Below the pieces are notes generated by a model. That model worked only from the letters and a program-made list of their open reading frames with translations, did not search any database and was not told where the DNA came from. From Bidens hawaiensis (taxonomy: Eukaryota > Streptophyta > Magnoliopsida > Asterales > Asteraceae), in the NCBI GenBank assembly GCA_021521415.1, contig JAIQDT010000001.1, forward strand, positions 2,914,001 to 2,978,000: a stretch of DNA of 64,000 bases, given 5' to 3'. The position numbers and the translations under genes are program-made. This document shows, piece after piece, positions 43,636 to 55,379 of this stretch; the stretch's first letter is position 1, and each line of letters starts with the position of its first letter.

Positions 43636-45651
43636 CTATGTATAATCAATACCCTCTTGCTGATGAAAACCTTGCACCACTAGCCGTGCCTTGTTTCTCA
43701 CAATTACCCCACGATCATCCTTCTTACACTTATATACCCACTTAGTCGGAATTGCCTTCTTGAATCTAGCAGGTTTGTCAATAAGATCCCAAACACCTAA
43801 ACGAGCAAATTGTTGTAATTCTTCTTGCATAGCTTCTACCCAAGAGGAATCTTGCAGAGCCACACAAGAAGTTGTCGGATCAACTTGAGATAGAAAACAA
43901 GTAAACTTAGCAACATTAGCAATTTCAGATGCGAGTAAGTCAGCATGAACACATAGAGCATTATTGTCACTTAAAGAGGCAATTTGATGTCGTGTCTGAA
44001 CTCCTACATCAAGGTCTCCAATAATGTTTTCTTGTGGATGATAATTATGAATCCTGAGAGTCGGATTTTCAGACACAGTAACATTTTCAAATAAGTTAGT
44101 ATAATGTTCTCCTAACTCAGGAGATGAAACATTATTCTCAACTACTGAAGAATTATCATCAGAAGAAGTAGAAGCAGTATCAAGATGAACAGGAGCTTTG
44201 TTTTCAGGTTCTTTAGTTGGAGCAGCAATTGGAGCTTCAACATCATTTGAACTTGCAAATCGTGGAATTTCCAAATGTTCTTCAAAATACGCGCAAACTA
44301 AATCTTCATCTGGATGATCAATTGATGGAGTAAATGAATTGAACAGACCATCGTAGTCAAATATCCAGTGGGGACCTTTCCCTTGTGGAGGAGTAGTGTA
44401 CTTCTGACAATCAACATGGTACCACTCTTCGACACAACCAGACATAAAATTGAAAACTCGTTTCTTAGGTGACGCATACCCTAAGAAATAACCCTCAATG
44501 GCTTTCTCTTCAAATTTACCCGCATCCCTCTTCAGCATAGTACAAGGACACCCAAAAGGTTCCAAATACTTTAAGTTAGGCTTACGATTATTCAATAATT
44601 CATAACTGGTCTTCTTAAATCGTTTAACAGTTAGAACTCGATTGAGTGTAAAACAAGCTGAATTCACTGCCTCATTCCAAAATTGAACGGGAAGCTTAGA
44701 ATCAGCAAGCATAGTTCTTGCAGCTTCAATCAGGGTTCTATTCTTTCGTTCAGCAACGCCATTTTCTTGAGGTACATAAGGTGCACTATATTCACGGTGG
44801 ATTCCCTTTTGGATACAAAAGAAATCCAACATAGTGTTTTTGAATTCAGTTCCATTATCACTTCGAATCCTCCTCACCTTTTGTTTGTAAAGTGATTCGA
44901 TTTTAGTAATAAGGTTTTGTACCAAAACAGGCGTTTGATCTTTCGAGCTCATAAATAATACCCACGAGTATCTCGAATAATCATCAGTCACAACAAGACA
45001 ATACCAGTCTCCAGAAATACCCGCACGATTCACTGGACCGAACAAATCCGTATGAAGTCTTTCTAACGGAGTATCAATGGAATTGAATACCTTAGGTGGG
45101 TGCGATTTCTTCTTTTGTTTGCCCTTCTTACAAGCAACACAATGATCTGATAACTTAAAATTTTTCAACGACACCCCCTCAACCAAATCGTTCGCCATTA
45201 AATAATTCATCTTTCTAACGTGTATGTGACCCATTCTTCGATGCCAAAGTACTGAGTCTTTCTCTGTTGCTTTCGAGACAAAACACGTTTCGATCGATGT
45301 TGACACAATAGAGCTCATATTCAAGACATAAATATCATTTGATCGTGGTGATCTCATGACAACCATGTCCTCGGGAATCACGTATCCTGGTTTCAGAATA
45401 AGACACTCTTTATCAGTAAAAACGGTAGTGTATTTCTTATCACAAATCTGTGACACACTCAATAAGTTATTATCAACTTTATCACAATAATTTACTTTCT
45501 TAAATGTAATCTTCCCATTCGACACTTCACCTTCTTGTGTGATCATACCCCCAGAATTCCCAGCAAACGCCACATAACCCCCTTGAATATTTCTCACATT
45601 TGATAAGAGGTTGAGATTTCCAGTAATATGGCGAGAACATCCGCTGTCCAT
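43636..45651 (-). CDS. pol: Copia protease and integrase, start of RT
   Basis: Begins WIMDSGCSRHITG, the pepsin-type active site of Copia elements. GAG-pre-integrase (VLWHRRMGHIHVRKM...CVACKKGKQ) and the DDE core follow: Asp in LHTDLFGPV, Asp in RIRSDNGTEF and Glu in PQENGVAERKNR. GKGPHWIFDYDGL is reminiscent of SIRE elements. RT begins with WVEAMQEELQQFARLGVWDL and KWVYKCKKDDRGVI. The TAG after GIDYT falls where a Glu codon of Y-EE-VYAPVA is expected. Upstream of the first Met the frame carries a TAG, which may be the gag/pol boundary. Confidence 0.92.
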   Translation of the reverse strand: MDSGCSRHITGNLNLLSNVRNIQGGYVAFAGNSGGMITQEGEVSNGKITFKKVNYCDKVDNNLLSVSQICDKKYTTVFTDKECLILKPGYVIPEDMVVMRSPRSNDIYVLNMSSIVSTSIETCFVSKATEKDSVLWHRRMGHIHVRKMNYLMANDLVEGVSLKNFKLSDHCVACKKGKQKKKSHPPKVFNSIDTPLERLHTDLFGPVNRAGISGDWYCLVVTDDYSRYSWVLFMSSKDQTPVLVQNLITKIESLYKQKVRRIRSDNGTEFKNTMLDFFCIQKGIHREYSAPYVPQENGVAERKNRTLIEAARTMLADSKLPVQFWNEAVNSACFTLNRVLTVKRFKKTSYELLNNRKPNLKYLEPFGCPCTMLKRDAGKFEEKAIEGYFLGYASPKKRVFNFMSGCVEEWYHVDCQKYTTPPQGKGPHWIFDYDGLFNSFTPSIDHPDEDLVCAYFEEHLEIPRFASSNDVEAPIAAPTKEPENKAPVHLDTASTSSDDNSSVVENNVSSPELGEHYTNLFENVTVSENPTLRIHNYHPQENIIGDLDVGVQTRHQIASLSDNNALCVHADLLASEIANVAKFTCFLSQVDPTTSCVALQDSSWVEAMQEELQQFARLGVWDLIDKPARFKKAIPTKWVYKCKKDDRGVIVRNKARLVVQGFHQQEGIDYT

Positions 45652-45706
45652 AATCCAGTTTTCACCAGAAATGGTCTTGGATGAACCCTACACACAAACA
45701 AAAGTG

Positions 45707-46620
45707 ATCAGTTCAAAAAGGCAGCCCAGGCCTCGGTCTTGGGCACCTCTTGATTTTCTTGGGAAAAATTAACTTTACATGCATTCATTTGTTGTTCTGC
45801 AACTTGTGAATAAGTTGCAGGTTTCTTTGACTTTCGTCTTAGATACGCTGCCTGAACCACATTTAAATTTCATGCTTACACAAAGGAGCAGTTGGAATAA
45901 ACTTGGATTTAACTTGACCATGAGTCTCATTAACATGAACCACCTTACGAGGATTCACATTAGAGAACATAATATGAGTATCATCAGCATACGACACAGG
46001 TCGTTTCAGAATCTCCTTTACCACAGGAATCGGATTGGAATGGTCCTTGATAAAAGGATGAAGATTCTGCTGATACTTCTGACTACAATCCCTCACAACA
46101 TGACCAAGTTGACCGCATAAGAAACAACTTCGCATGTCTACACGATGTTGTTGTGAGATATTTGGAATGAATGATGCAGAAGGTTGATGACGACTCACAT
46201 TCTTAGTCATGCTCTTAGCAAACTCATCAGATAATTCAGATTTCTTCTTTAGGTAAAAATCTAAATTAGAACAGTTCGAAAAACTTTTTAGTGTATCTGT
46301 CCCAGTTGACTTCACAAAGTTAATTTTCTTAGCTTGTTTTAAAAATTGTTTTGCCTTAGTCAATGGATCAGATTGAACTGATGTTTTTGCTTGAGCATAC
46401 ACACGTTCAAGTTCTTGAATTTTTGAAGTTTCATTGACAAAAACACTCTCAATAAGTTCAGGTTTGATAATACTTATTGGAATATCTTTTTCAGTGAACA
46501 TTGTATCCATTCCTTTTTAACTTAAAAACTCTAGCAGCAGATGACTTAGATCTAGAAGGATTAATTAAACGCATTAAATCCTCATCAGAAATTTTCATTT
46601 TTTCTGACTTCTTTGCATTA
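45707..46620 (-). pseudogene. gag: Copia gag, C-terminal part only
   Basis: The frame from 46510 encodes a helical stretch (IQELERVYAQAKTSV) and one zinc knuckle CFLCGQLGHVVRDC. It stops at 45863; another frame then carries the real tail (QAAYLRRKSKKPATYSQ, VPKTEAWAAFLN, stop near 45707), so a frameshift lies near 45865. Upstream, ISDEDLMRLINPSRSKSSAARVF is readable. The capsid half is absent, and SSAARVF is encoded twice by a 20-base direct repeat (46524-46543 and 46619-46638). Confidence 0.8.
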
Positions 46621-46639
46621 AAAACTCTAGCAGCAGATG

Positions 46640-47500
46640 GTTACTGATCAACTCTTAACAAAGTTAAGACTGATCAGCAACGAAGTACCTTAACGAATGA
46701 GGTGAGTGTTTTAGCGAATCAAAAGTCAACTTAACAAGTCAACTTAACGAATCACAAAGGATTTGTTTAGTGAATTAGACAGTAATCAGTAATGAATCGC
46801 CAAAATAAACTTAGCGAATCACTAAGGAATGCGTAGCGAATCAGCTACAGTGGATTAGCGAATCACACTATAGCGAATCAGGTTGTTACAACCGTTTGTA
46901 ACAAACTCTGACACCTTATGCCACGTGGCAAAGGTTGTTAGGACACAAATTCCAAGAACACGTGTCACACGAATCGGTTAATCTAGATAGCGAACTAGAT
47001 TACGCGAATCATTAACTCACACGAATTGGTTAACGAACTGGGTAACGAAGTAACATAGTTGATAACGAATCACCGTGACACATATAGTGAATCACCAGGA
47101 AGAAGATAACGAATCAAGTTCATCTTCAAATCTTCAAACAATTTTTCCAGAAATTTTGAAGATCAAACCCAGAAATACCAAATTTGTAATACTCTTTCAA
47201 ATCTTAACCAAATCGTACAAGTAACCTATCAATCTTCTCGTAATCAAATTCCGAATCCAATACACATCATCTCGTAACCGATTAACATCAATAGCCAAAC
47301 CAATTTTGACCAAAACACAACCCTGTTTCGGACTTAAACCGAAATCAATACCAAACAACACAAATCCAAACCACACCTCAATTCCTCTAATCCGAACCTC
47401 TACAATACCTTAACCAACACGAATTCAATCCAATTCGTCCATAATTCAACCAATTCAAACCAAATTCGATTCAAAAACGTTGCTCATGGGTGAATGTTTT
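46640..47500 (-). other. Leader or former 5' LTR region of the SIRE-like element
   Basis: 46675-47115 is dense in TAACGAATCA, AGCGAATCA and similar words. 47120-47480 is C-rich and lacks stops of note but has no gene. No primer site and no TATA on the minus strand could be found. Confidence 0.4.
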
Positions 47501-50500
47501 GGAACCGTGCCATTTTTTTTGCCATTCAAATTAATTGTATAAGAGCGAACTAATCGTATAAAAGCATGTGTGATATCCATAATCCAGGCGATGTGAATGT
47601 ACTCACATTTTCACGTAGGTGTCACGTAGACATATGTGAACTTACTAAAATTGTGTAAGGTATTATGAACATGAGCTGGAAGGAGATGGTGGCGTGTAAT
47701 ATTCTGGTTGGTGAAGAATCATGCCCATTCATGGGGGCATTACACACAACCTAACACGGATAATCGGAAGGGCAAGATCAATGAAAATGGCCTGAAGATG
47801 CATATGGTGTTTCTACGGATTCATGACAAGACAAATTTTATTTAGTGTCTATGAGTCATTGGTTTTATATGTCATGTCATGGAACCAACATATTCTCATG
47901 GAAAGTTTAGACGGGCCGTCACCCAACTCTTGAGGCTCTATTTAGACTCGATATCTAGGTTGATTCAATAGTTTGTCCGTCTATATGGAAGGGGTGAGGA
48001 ATCGACTTGCCATGTTTATAGCATCACGTGTTGAGGCGACCCTAGTGTGACAACACATTGTAATGTGTTGTGGTATTTCTTAAATTTTTACATTTTAAGT
48101 CCAGGAACTCTTAAGCATTTATAAAATATCAGCCATAGTTCAGCATAAGCAAAAATTATCATAGTGGAATGTTGCAGTGCACTTGGAGGGCGAAAAATGA
48201 ATTACTTTTCTTTAACAAACCGATAATGGTTAACAAATTGATAAAATACGTTAAATCATTGGCTTTCCTTTATATAAAAAACGGCTCCCTATTGAAACCA
48301 TTAAATTTGATTGATTTTTGTAATTTTATACAATAATCTCATTTTCGTTTTCTAGTTTCTTGCTAGTTGGCTTTATCTAGTGAAAAACGATATTAAAAAA
48401 AATCAAGTTCACACACACATCCACCGCCTCATATGTTCTTTACATGAGGTTGAGTCATCTCCTGGCTAGGTGACGTCAACATGGCACAACACATCTTACT
48501 GTTTTTTTCAATAAAAAATGAATAAATGTTTCATTTTCTCCATAACAAATATCATGTGGTTTTCAACTAAAGTTAATTTTTTTTATCATTTACACGTAAG
48601 ACGATAAAATAAATATTTGTAACCTTCTAACTCAGTAACTTGTATATGTGTTATAATAAATAAATAAATGGCGTGATTCTATTTCATATGCATATATTTA
48701 TTTCGGGTACACTATGAAATTCTCTTTTCATAAATCTCACCTTATAATTTTGAAATTAATAACCTAATGGTTTCTATGGTAGAGGTGGTAATTTTGACCC
48801 AAAGTCTTTAATATAGGCCATTTTGGGTTATTTTAAAATTATTATGGGTGGTTTTGGGTAAAATATTTAAGTCAAGGTGATGGTTCAAAACGGGTTATAA
48901 AATCAAAGCTTGCGGGTCATACGGGTCGGATTGGTTTAGGAACAATCAAACACCAACGATCAATTTCAAGCATACACTTGGTATTACACCATTGATCAAA
49001 TTTGAGAAGAAAGAAGAAGCATCAGTTCATCTTTGTCACTGCCATTTTCCCCTTTTCTCTCGATTTCAAGCACATGCTTAGGTCATAACCCATTTTCACC
49101 CGCACATGTTTGGGCCATAACCCGTTTTGACTGGCAAATGTTTAGACAATAACCCGTTTTGACCTGCACCAAATATGACCCGTACACGTTTGATCCGCAC
49201 CCATTTTAACCTGCAGCCATTTTGACCCGTGACCCGACCCAACCCACCCATTTTGCTAGGTGTAGTTTCTATGGGATGTGAATATTTCACCTTTAATCTA
49301 TTATAATTTTTATTAAAAACTTTGTAAAAAAATAACACCATTAATCCGTAAGTTAAACAGTGGCTAACCTTTTCCGTCAAAAAGTAAAGCTGTAATTTTT
49401 TTTAACGATCAACAAACACTGACTTGCCTAGGTACTTTGTACGAGGTAACCCAATGGCAAAAGATCACCGCCAGCTAGCCCAGTCCCGACGTACGTAGCC
49501 TAAGCGCACTAAATTATCTCCAGTTCTGAGGAAAACTCACCCGTCCAGAGGCCACTGGTGCATGATGATAAAACCAAGCATCCTCAGGATCACACACAAA
49601 ATCACAAATATCATTGTCGTTTTCATTGAGCTACCATACCCCTTTAAAATATTGTAAGTGAGAATCAAAATTGGGTCTCAAGTAAAAAACTCCACAACAA
49701 TAGAAGTTGTAGTAAAGTTTTAATTAATTCATAATTATATTTCATTTGCGATTTTAAAACTTATATCTGAATATTTAATTATTTAGTTTTGTTTTCTTTT
49801 TTACAACAGTTATTTAGTTTCCGTATGGTTTGTAAACAAGTTCTAATACGAGTCCACTTTTTGATGGGGAATGGGAGTAGTAATTAATGCTGCGGACTTC
49901 CTAGCGAAAGCTAGTAGTAATGTTTAGATTTTTTTTTTAAATAAATACATCATTTGAAACATTTAAATCTACACATTTATGTTTTTTATTTAACGGTATT
50001 TAAACGGATATGATTTTTTTTCTAACGTTATTTATCTAACTCCGATTGTCTAATAGGGGTCCGTATATAAGGTGTATATTATTTCGAAGACACACACCAA
50101 GTGAGTGTCGATGCTAAATGGAAACTTACAAAACACCGATTGTCTGGACAAACAGTTTACCGTAACTGCCTAGACAAACAGTTTACCGTTTTTATATGTC
50201 CAACCCCTATAAGTTATTGAGAAGAGATTGTATGTTTTTTATTGAATGTGCTATTTTGATTTGTGGCAAGTTACCAATATTTTTTATTTGTTTACTAGTA
50301 GATCAACAAAAATAGTTATCATTGATGAATTAAGCACTTTGTGATATGTCAACGAAAAATATATTGTAGATCTATTGGTGATATTATCACCAATTAGCTT
50401 CGGATAATATCCATCTACTAAATAATAAACAATGATTGTTCTACATAGTATGATCATCAGCTTACCACCTCAAATATGTTTCATCCTCAGATGGTCGGAC

Positions 50501-53490
50501 CTTAGTCGTGACCCGACATCAAAGGGAGACAACCCAAATTTATGATTGTCCCTATCACTCACTTCTCGCTCGACGCTCGCTTGAAAAAGTTCGGGCTTGA
50601 AAAATGCTTGATCAATTTTGTACTCGGTTGTTAACGAGCCGTTTGACTTTGTTAAGTTTGTGACTAGTCAAACATAAGCAAAAGCCCACTCAGTTTTACT
50701 CGGCTCGTGAATAACCCTAGGGTGATAATGGTTAACCTCAAATGTATTCATAATTATATCACATTTGCCACAAAATATAATTATTTGATTTTCTTTTTCT
50801 TTCTTTTTTTAAGAACAACACGATAAGGTTGAAAGTTTAATTATTCAGTTTCCGTACCTTTGTAAACAAGGTCAAATTTTAGTTCAACTAGTCTTAGAAG
50901 CCGTGTCACAAACGGGATAATTCAAATATAAAATTATAAGTAAAACAAAAAATTACATAGCATGTATGAAAAAAATGTATTACATGTATGCTTGTATCTA
51001 TACAATGTGTACATAAATTGATTTTATTTATATCACAAAATGATTTTTTAAAATAAACTTAATAAAAAAAATGCCGTGCAAAATCGTACCCGATGATGCT
51101 TCTTTCCATTAAAAAATTCATTCTCGGTGTCATATATGTATAATTGAAAAAATTTTGGTTATGAACCAATTTCGAAAATAATACTTCTCATACGATTGTA
51201 GTTCTAACCATTCAGCCTAAATACAAAAGAGACGTTACATTTATTGATATATTTATCAATTTACCACCCATCAAAGGAAAGTAGGATATTAAATTGTAGC
51301 AATGGATGTTTTTCAAGAACTATGTTTTTCTGAGCTACACCATAAAAACAATTTTGATAAATTTCAGGGGCTTCTCGACTTTGTCATAATGACAACATAA
51401 AAAGTAACATGTTTACCCATTTAATTTTGTAAATATTTTGTTTCATTTGAGCATAGTTTTGCATGACATGCTTCCCATACAACGTTCTGATCACTATTGA
51501 AGGAAAAATTAATGTTGACATAAATATTTCAAATTTGATAAAAGTTAGAAGCATTGATAGGCATGGGGTGGCATGTCGAAAGTGTTCGCAATCTTTTCTT
51601 AAATTTTAATAGTTCAGGGAAAAATAGTCAATTTGCCAAATCCTGAACCTTTTGATTATTTCAAAAAATTCCCTTAAAATAAACTTGAAACCCGAATCAT
51701 GTTTAAAATTATAACTTTCATACTTTTGACATTTTAAAGTTAACACTTTGAACTCATAACAAATTTGACGATAAATATATTTTGCATTCTCAAACTTTTA
51801 AAAATACTCAAAAAATTTCATTTTTGATCCTTAACAAATTTTGACCTAAATGTAGTTAACTTGTATCAAACATTTACCAACTTTTGATCAATAAAATCAA
51901 ATTTAACTTTCCCAAAAACCCGAAACAATTTTTATTTGAGAAACATGATTTGTTGTTGATTTTTGGAATTCACCGAGTATTTTAAAATATATAGTAAAAT
52001 AATATGTTAATATTTATATTATAAAAATATATAGATATTATATAAATATAGTGTAAAAGGAAAATGAATAATTATTAATTTATTACTTATATTAGGGTAT
52101 ATTAGTTTTGGAGAGAAAAAATTATAAGAATTAACTAAAACATGATAAGTGTCCTTATTTATTTTAATGATTACTTTTATGGGAAATGATGGTAGTATTA
52201 ACGCTAGACTTCCTAGCGAGACGTTTCCATCTGCCGCAAATATACAGTGTATAACTTTATGTCACATCAGCCAAAAAGTTAAACTATACGATGCATATAC
52301 AAGTAAACGTAACGTATACACACAGCGTTTATATGCTACATATACTTGTATACGTAGCGTATGCAAAACCCTGCCCATGCGTATAGTCAGTGATGGATCT
52401 AGTATTTTTTTTCTATGGGTTCACCTTTTTTCGATTATTGGATATTTCACAACCAAATGTTAAAATTTTTGGGTCAGGTCGGAGTGGGGGACATTTTGGC
52501 TGTGTTTATATAAAGAAGACCAAACGAAGAAAATACAAAAATTGATTTAAAGAAAACAAATGGTCAAATGAAGACCTAAATGACAACAAATTGTATGACT
52601 TGATATTTAGTGAACTTGCTAACTTGCCGATCTCACCCCATATGCCATGGGCGAGGCTCTTAAAACAAACTAAGAACACCTGAAAACTAAAAAATGCAAT
52701 GCATTTACACTTCGTATTAGAACCTAGAAGGTAAAACTAGTTTTCATTAGCAACTAATTATAACCACACATACTTTTAACCTGTTAACATCATACAACTT
52801 ATATAGATTTATATTACTACAAAAGTACTAAATGATGCAAAAATACAAGTAACAGACAAGTGGATCCAAATCCCTTGTGACGTTCAGTTTAGTTGCAATT
52901 GTAACATTAGAGCACTAGGTTACAAACACGTGTGATACACGGGTTAGATAAATAATATATTTATTTTGATTAATGAATATAAAGATGTATTATAAAGTAA
53001 AAAAAACTACAAATCATAGAAAATGAAAAAAAAAATACGTAATAGAGTTATCATAAATCTCTAAAGATTTTTTTATATACAAATGCTCCTTGATATGTAT
53101 TGATATACACAAAAAAAATAATAGCAAATAATTATATCAAGAAATCATGTAAATACGTATTCTCTGAACATATAGAATCCTAGTTATTCTAGCACCATAA
53201 AAATGGTCATAATATATCAAAACACAAAACTTTCAAAGCTTTAGTAAATACATAAATATGCAACCTATTTTGAAATTTGTAACAATGTCGGTTACATTGT
53301 TATTAATGATGAATTTAATTTTCCAAATTAACTTATTTAATTTACTTCATTTAATTATACAAGTTGAATTTCAAAGAATGAACAAAAATAGTGCCAAATG
53401 GCACAAATATGGGCAAAAAAAGTGCCACTTGACACAATTAGATTTTTATTTATTAGTATAAAGATTCCCATCCCATTCTCTACTTTATAC
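47501..53490. other. AT-rich intergenic DNA with dispersed repeats
   Basis: No gene seen. Contents: degenerate AACCCGTTTTGACC-type repeats (49085-49255); a dispersed repeat (49390-49560) related to 57810-57945 ('caccgccagct', 'tccagttctgagg'); a GAGCTC/CTCGGCTCG patch (50560-50705); the 500-base repeat at 51685-52170; and a hAT-like end CAGTGATGGATCTAGTA at 52389. Confidence 0.5.
51685..52170 (+). repeat. Dispersed 480-base repeat, copy 1
   Basis: From 'acccgaatcatgtttaaaat' to 'aagtgtccttatttatttt'. A direct copy lies at 59942-60410, with a few indels and about 5-10 percent mismatch by eye. Class unknown. Confidence 0.85.
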
Positions 53491-53491
53491 C

Positions 53492-53728
53492 AGGGATGAG
53501 CAAAAATCGGTACGGTATCGATTGGTACCGGTATCGAAATCGGTATCGATTTGGTATCGTCGGTACCAAAGTTTTGAGTTTTCGGGACCGGTACGGTACC
53601 GGTATTTCCCGAATTTTACCTTAAATACTGATACCGTCCCGGTACCAAACCGAATATTTCGGTACCGGTACCAAGATTTGGCGATTTTCGGGATCGGTAT
53701 TTTCGGTACCGGTACCGAGCTTATCCCT
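53492..53728 (+). mobile_element. GGTACC-rich MITE, copy 1
   Basis: Terminal inverted repeats AGGGATGAGC and GCTTATCCCT; body full of GGTACCGGTACC and CGGTATCG words. The reverse complement of copy 2 aligns along its whole length ('accaaagttttgagtttt', 'tatttcccgaatttt'). Confidence 0.88.
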
Positions 53729-55363
53729 ACCCTATATTCATATATATCATATAATTACATTAAAAATCACTGTTTTTTCTCTCTCCTGTTTAATTAAATA
53801 ATATTTTTTATACCTTTATCATTATCTTTTTCTTTTCTTCACTCACAACCACTTTTTGAAAATATTAAAAAATTATACGGTATGAACAGTGAAACCTCAA
53901 ATTTAACTTTCCTCTGTAAATTTTCTCTCTGCTCTACTCACAACCACTCTTAACCATACCATATAATTTACAAATTCCCATCACATAATTTTAAAGAACA
54001 GACTGTGAATGCTCTTGGTGGTAAAATGAGGCAATATAAAGTTATTGCTTAGTGCTTACATGTGATATGAGCTGCAATAACTTGCACATACAAAGAAGCA
54101 TACCAGAAACAAATTCCATTTAAATTAATACACCATCAAATGTGGAATCCATGACAAAACAAATAGCTAAACAAAACCAACTTAAAGTATTGAAAACAAA
54201 TTGGTAGTAATGCAAACAAAGCAATATTAAGTTGTTAAAAAGAAAAAAATAAGACAATGATTCATTATTGGTTGCTGAAATATAAGCATTCATCTAGTTT
54301 AAGCATATCGAAAGTGAAATTGATCAGATTCTACGAAAAATCACCTAAAAATTAATAATTTGTGAGATATAAACTTCATGGATTGTTTTTCAAAAGGGTT
54401 CTGTGTTGGCAGCTTTGAAGCCCTAACCTGGTAGCGATGGTTTGTTTTCTAAACATAAATAAGTTTTAAAGAAAGGAAGAAAAATTATGAAGAAAATCGG
54501 GTCTATTAAGACTCGAAAGCATGACCTATTGATCTAAGACTACCCACTGTCACAACCCAACCCAACCCAACCCAACCCTTCAATTAAAAACTAATTTCTT
54601 CCTCTTTCACTTACACAACCCAACCCAATCTAAAATTTCACTCACATTCACAACCCAACCTAACATTCACAACACACCACCAGCAAACTCATATAATTTA
54701 ATTAAATAACATTTTTAGGATATATAAATAATTTTTATACAACAAATACAAAAAGATAACATACAAATAAATAGTTACAAAATATATCATTAACATTTTT
54801 AATATAGTATGTATGCGGAAATAAAAAAAACCCGTATATGCGGTGGATATATATATACGCAGCGTATAAGGCAGAAGAGGGCTATACGCAGGAGGCGGAC
54901 AAGGGGCTATACGCGGCGTTTAGAAAAACAACATATTCGCTGCATATGTTTATATAACTTGGTGTGCGTATATTAGATCCCTTTGATTATCCGGTTCAAT
55001 TAATGTCACTGATTTGACCCGTGTCCTTTTGTTAGAAGGAATACGGAGGATGTGACCTATAGGGGGGCATGCAGATATATAACTTGGCGTGCGTATATCA
55101 GATCCCTTTGATTATCCAGTTCAATTAATTGTTTTCTTATTTTTGCAACGTTTTGATTTCCTATTTAGGATTTACCCTCTTTATTAACAAAAGAGAATCC
55201 CGGAAGTTAAACTCAAAACTTTGATGTTAGGAGACTTTGACTAGCCCAATGGGATTTACCCTCGTCTATTAAAATATTTCCTTTACATTTAACTTCACAC
55301 ACAAAATAAGATTACACACGTGTTAGTTAGTTTGTATCGCTGTATAATATAATATAATAGGTG
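53729..55363. other. AT-rich intergenic DNA
   Basis: No gene seen. 54545-54690 repeats AACCCAACCC. 54820-54970 and 55060-55110 share 'cttggtgtgcgtata' and 'agatccctttgattatcc', a small internal duplication. Confidence 0.45.
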
Positions 55364-55377
55364 TTTTGGCGCCAAAA
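55364..55377. promoter_or_regulatory. Palindromic E2F-type site TTTTGGCGCCAAAA
   Basis: A perfect 14-base palindrome containing TTTGGCGC, an E2F/DP binding core. It lies just downstream of a TATA-like run (55342-55359) and upstream of the pyrimidine-rich leader of the gene that follows. In plants such sites mark S-phase genes. Confidence 0.6.
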
Positions 55378-55379
55378 TC

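Larger units (their letters stand above)
30835..47120 (-). mobile_element. Ty1/copia SIRE-like retrotransposon remnant with ORF3
   Basis: The minus-strand order is leader (47120-46640), gag C-terminal part, protease-integrase-RT-RNase H, a 3.2 kb spacer, then a third ORF that is itself interrupted by the LTR element at 32656-38636. A downstream ORF after RNase H is characteristic of the SIRE/Maximus lineage. No pair of LTRs and no primer site is recognisable at the ends, and the N-terminal half of gag is missing, so both ends are eroded or deleted. Both outer limits are approximate. Confidence 0.75.

Noticed and set aside
30275..48695. Weakly similar AT-rich stretches at 30275-30370 and 48605-48695 as the SIRE LTRs
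   Set aside because: Similarity is short and patchy, there is no TG/CA border and no primer site nearby.
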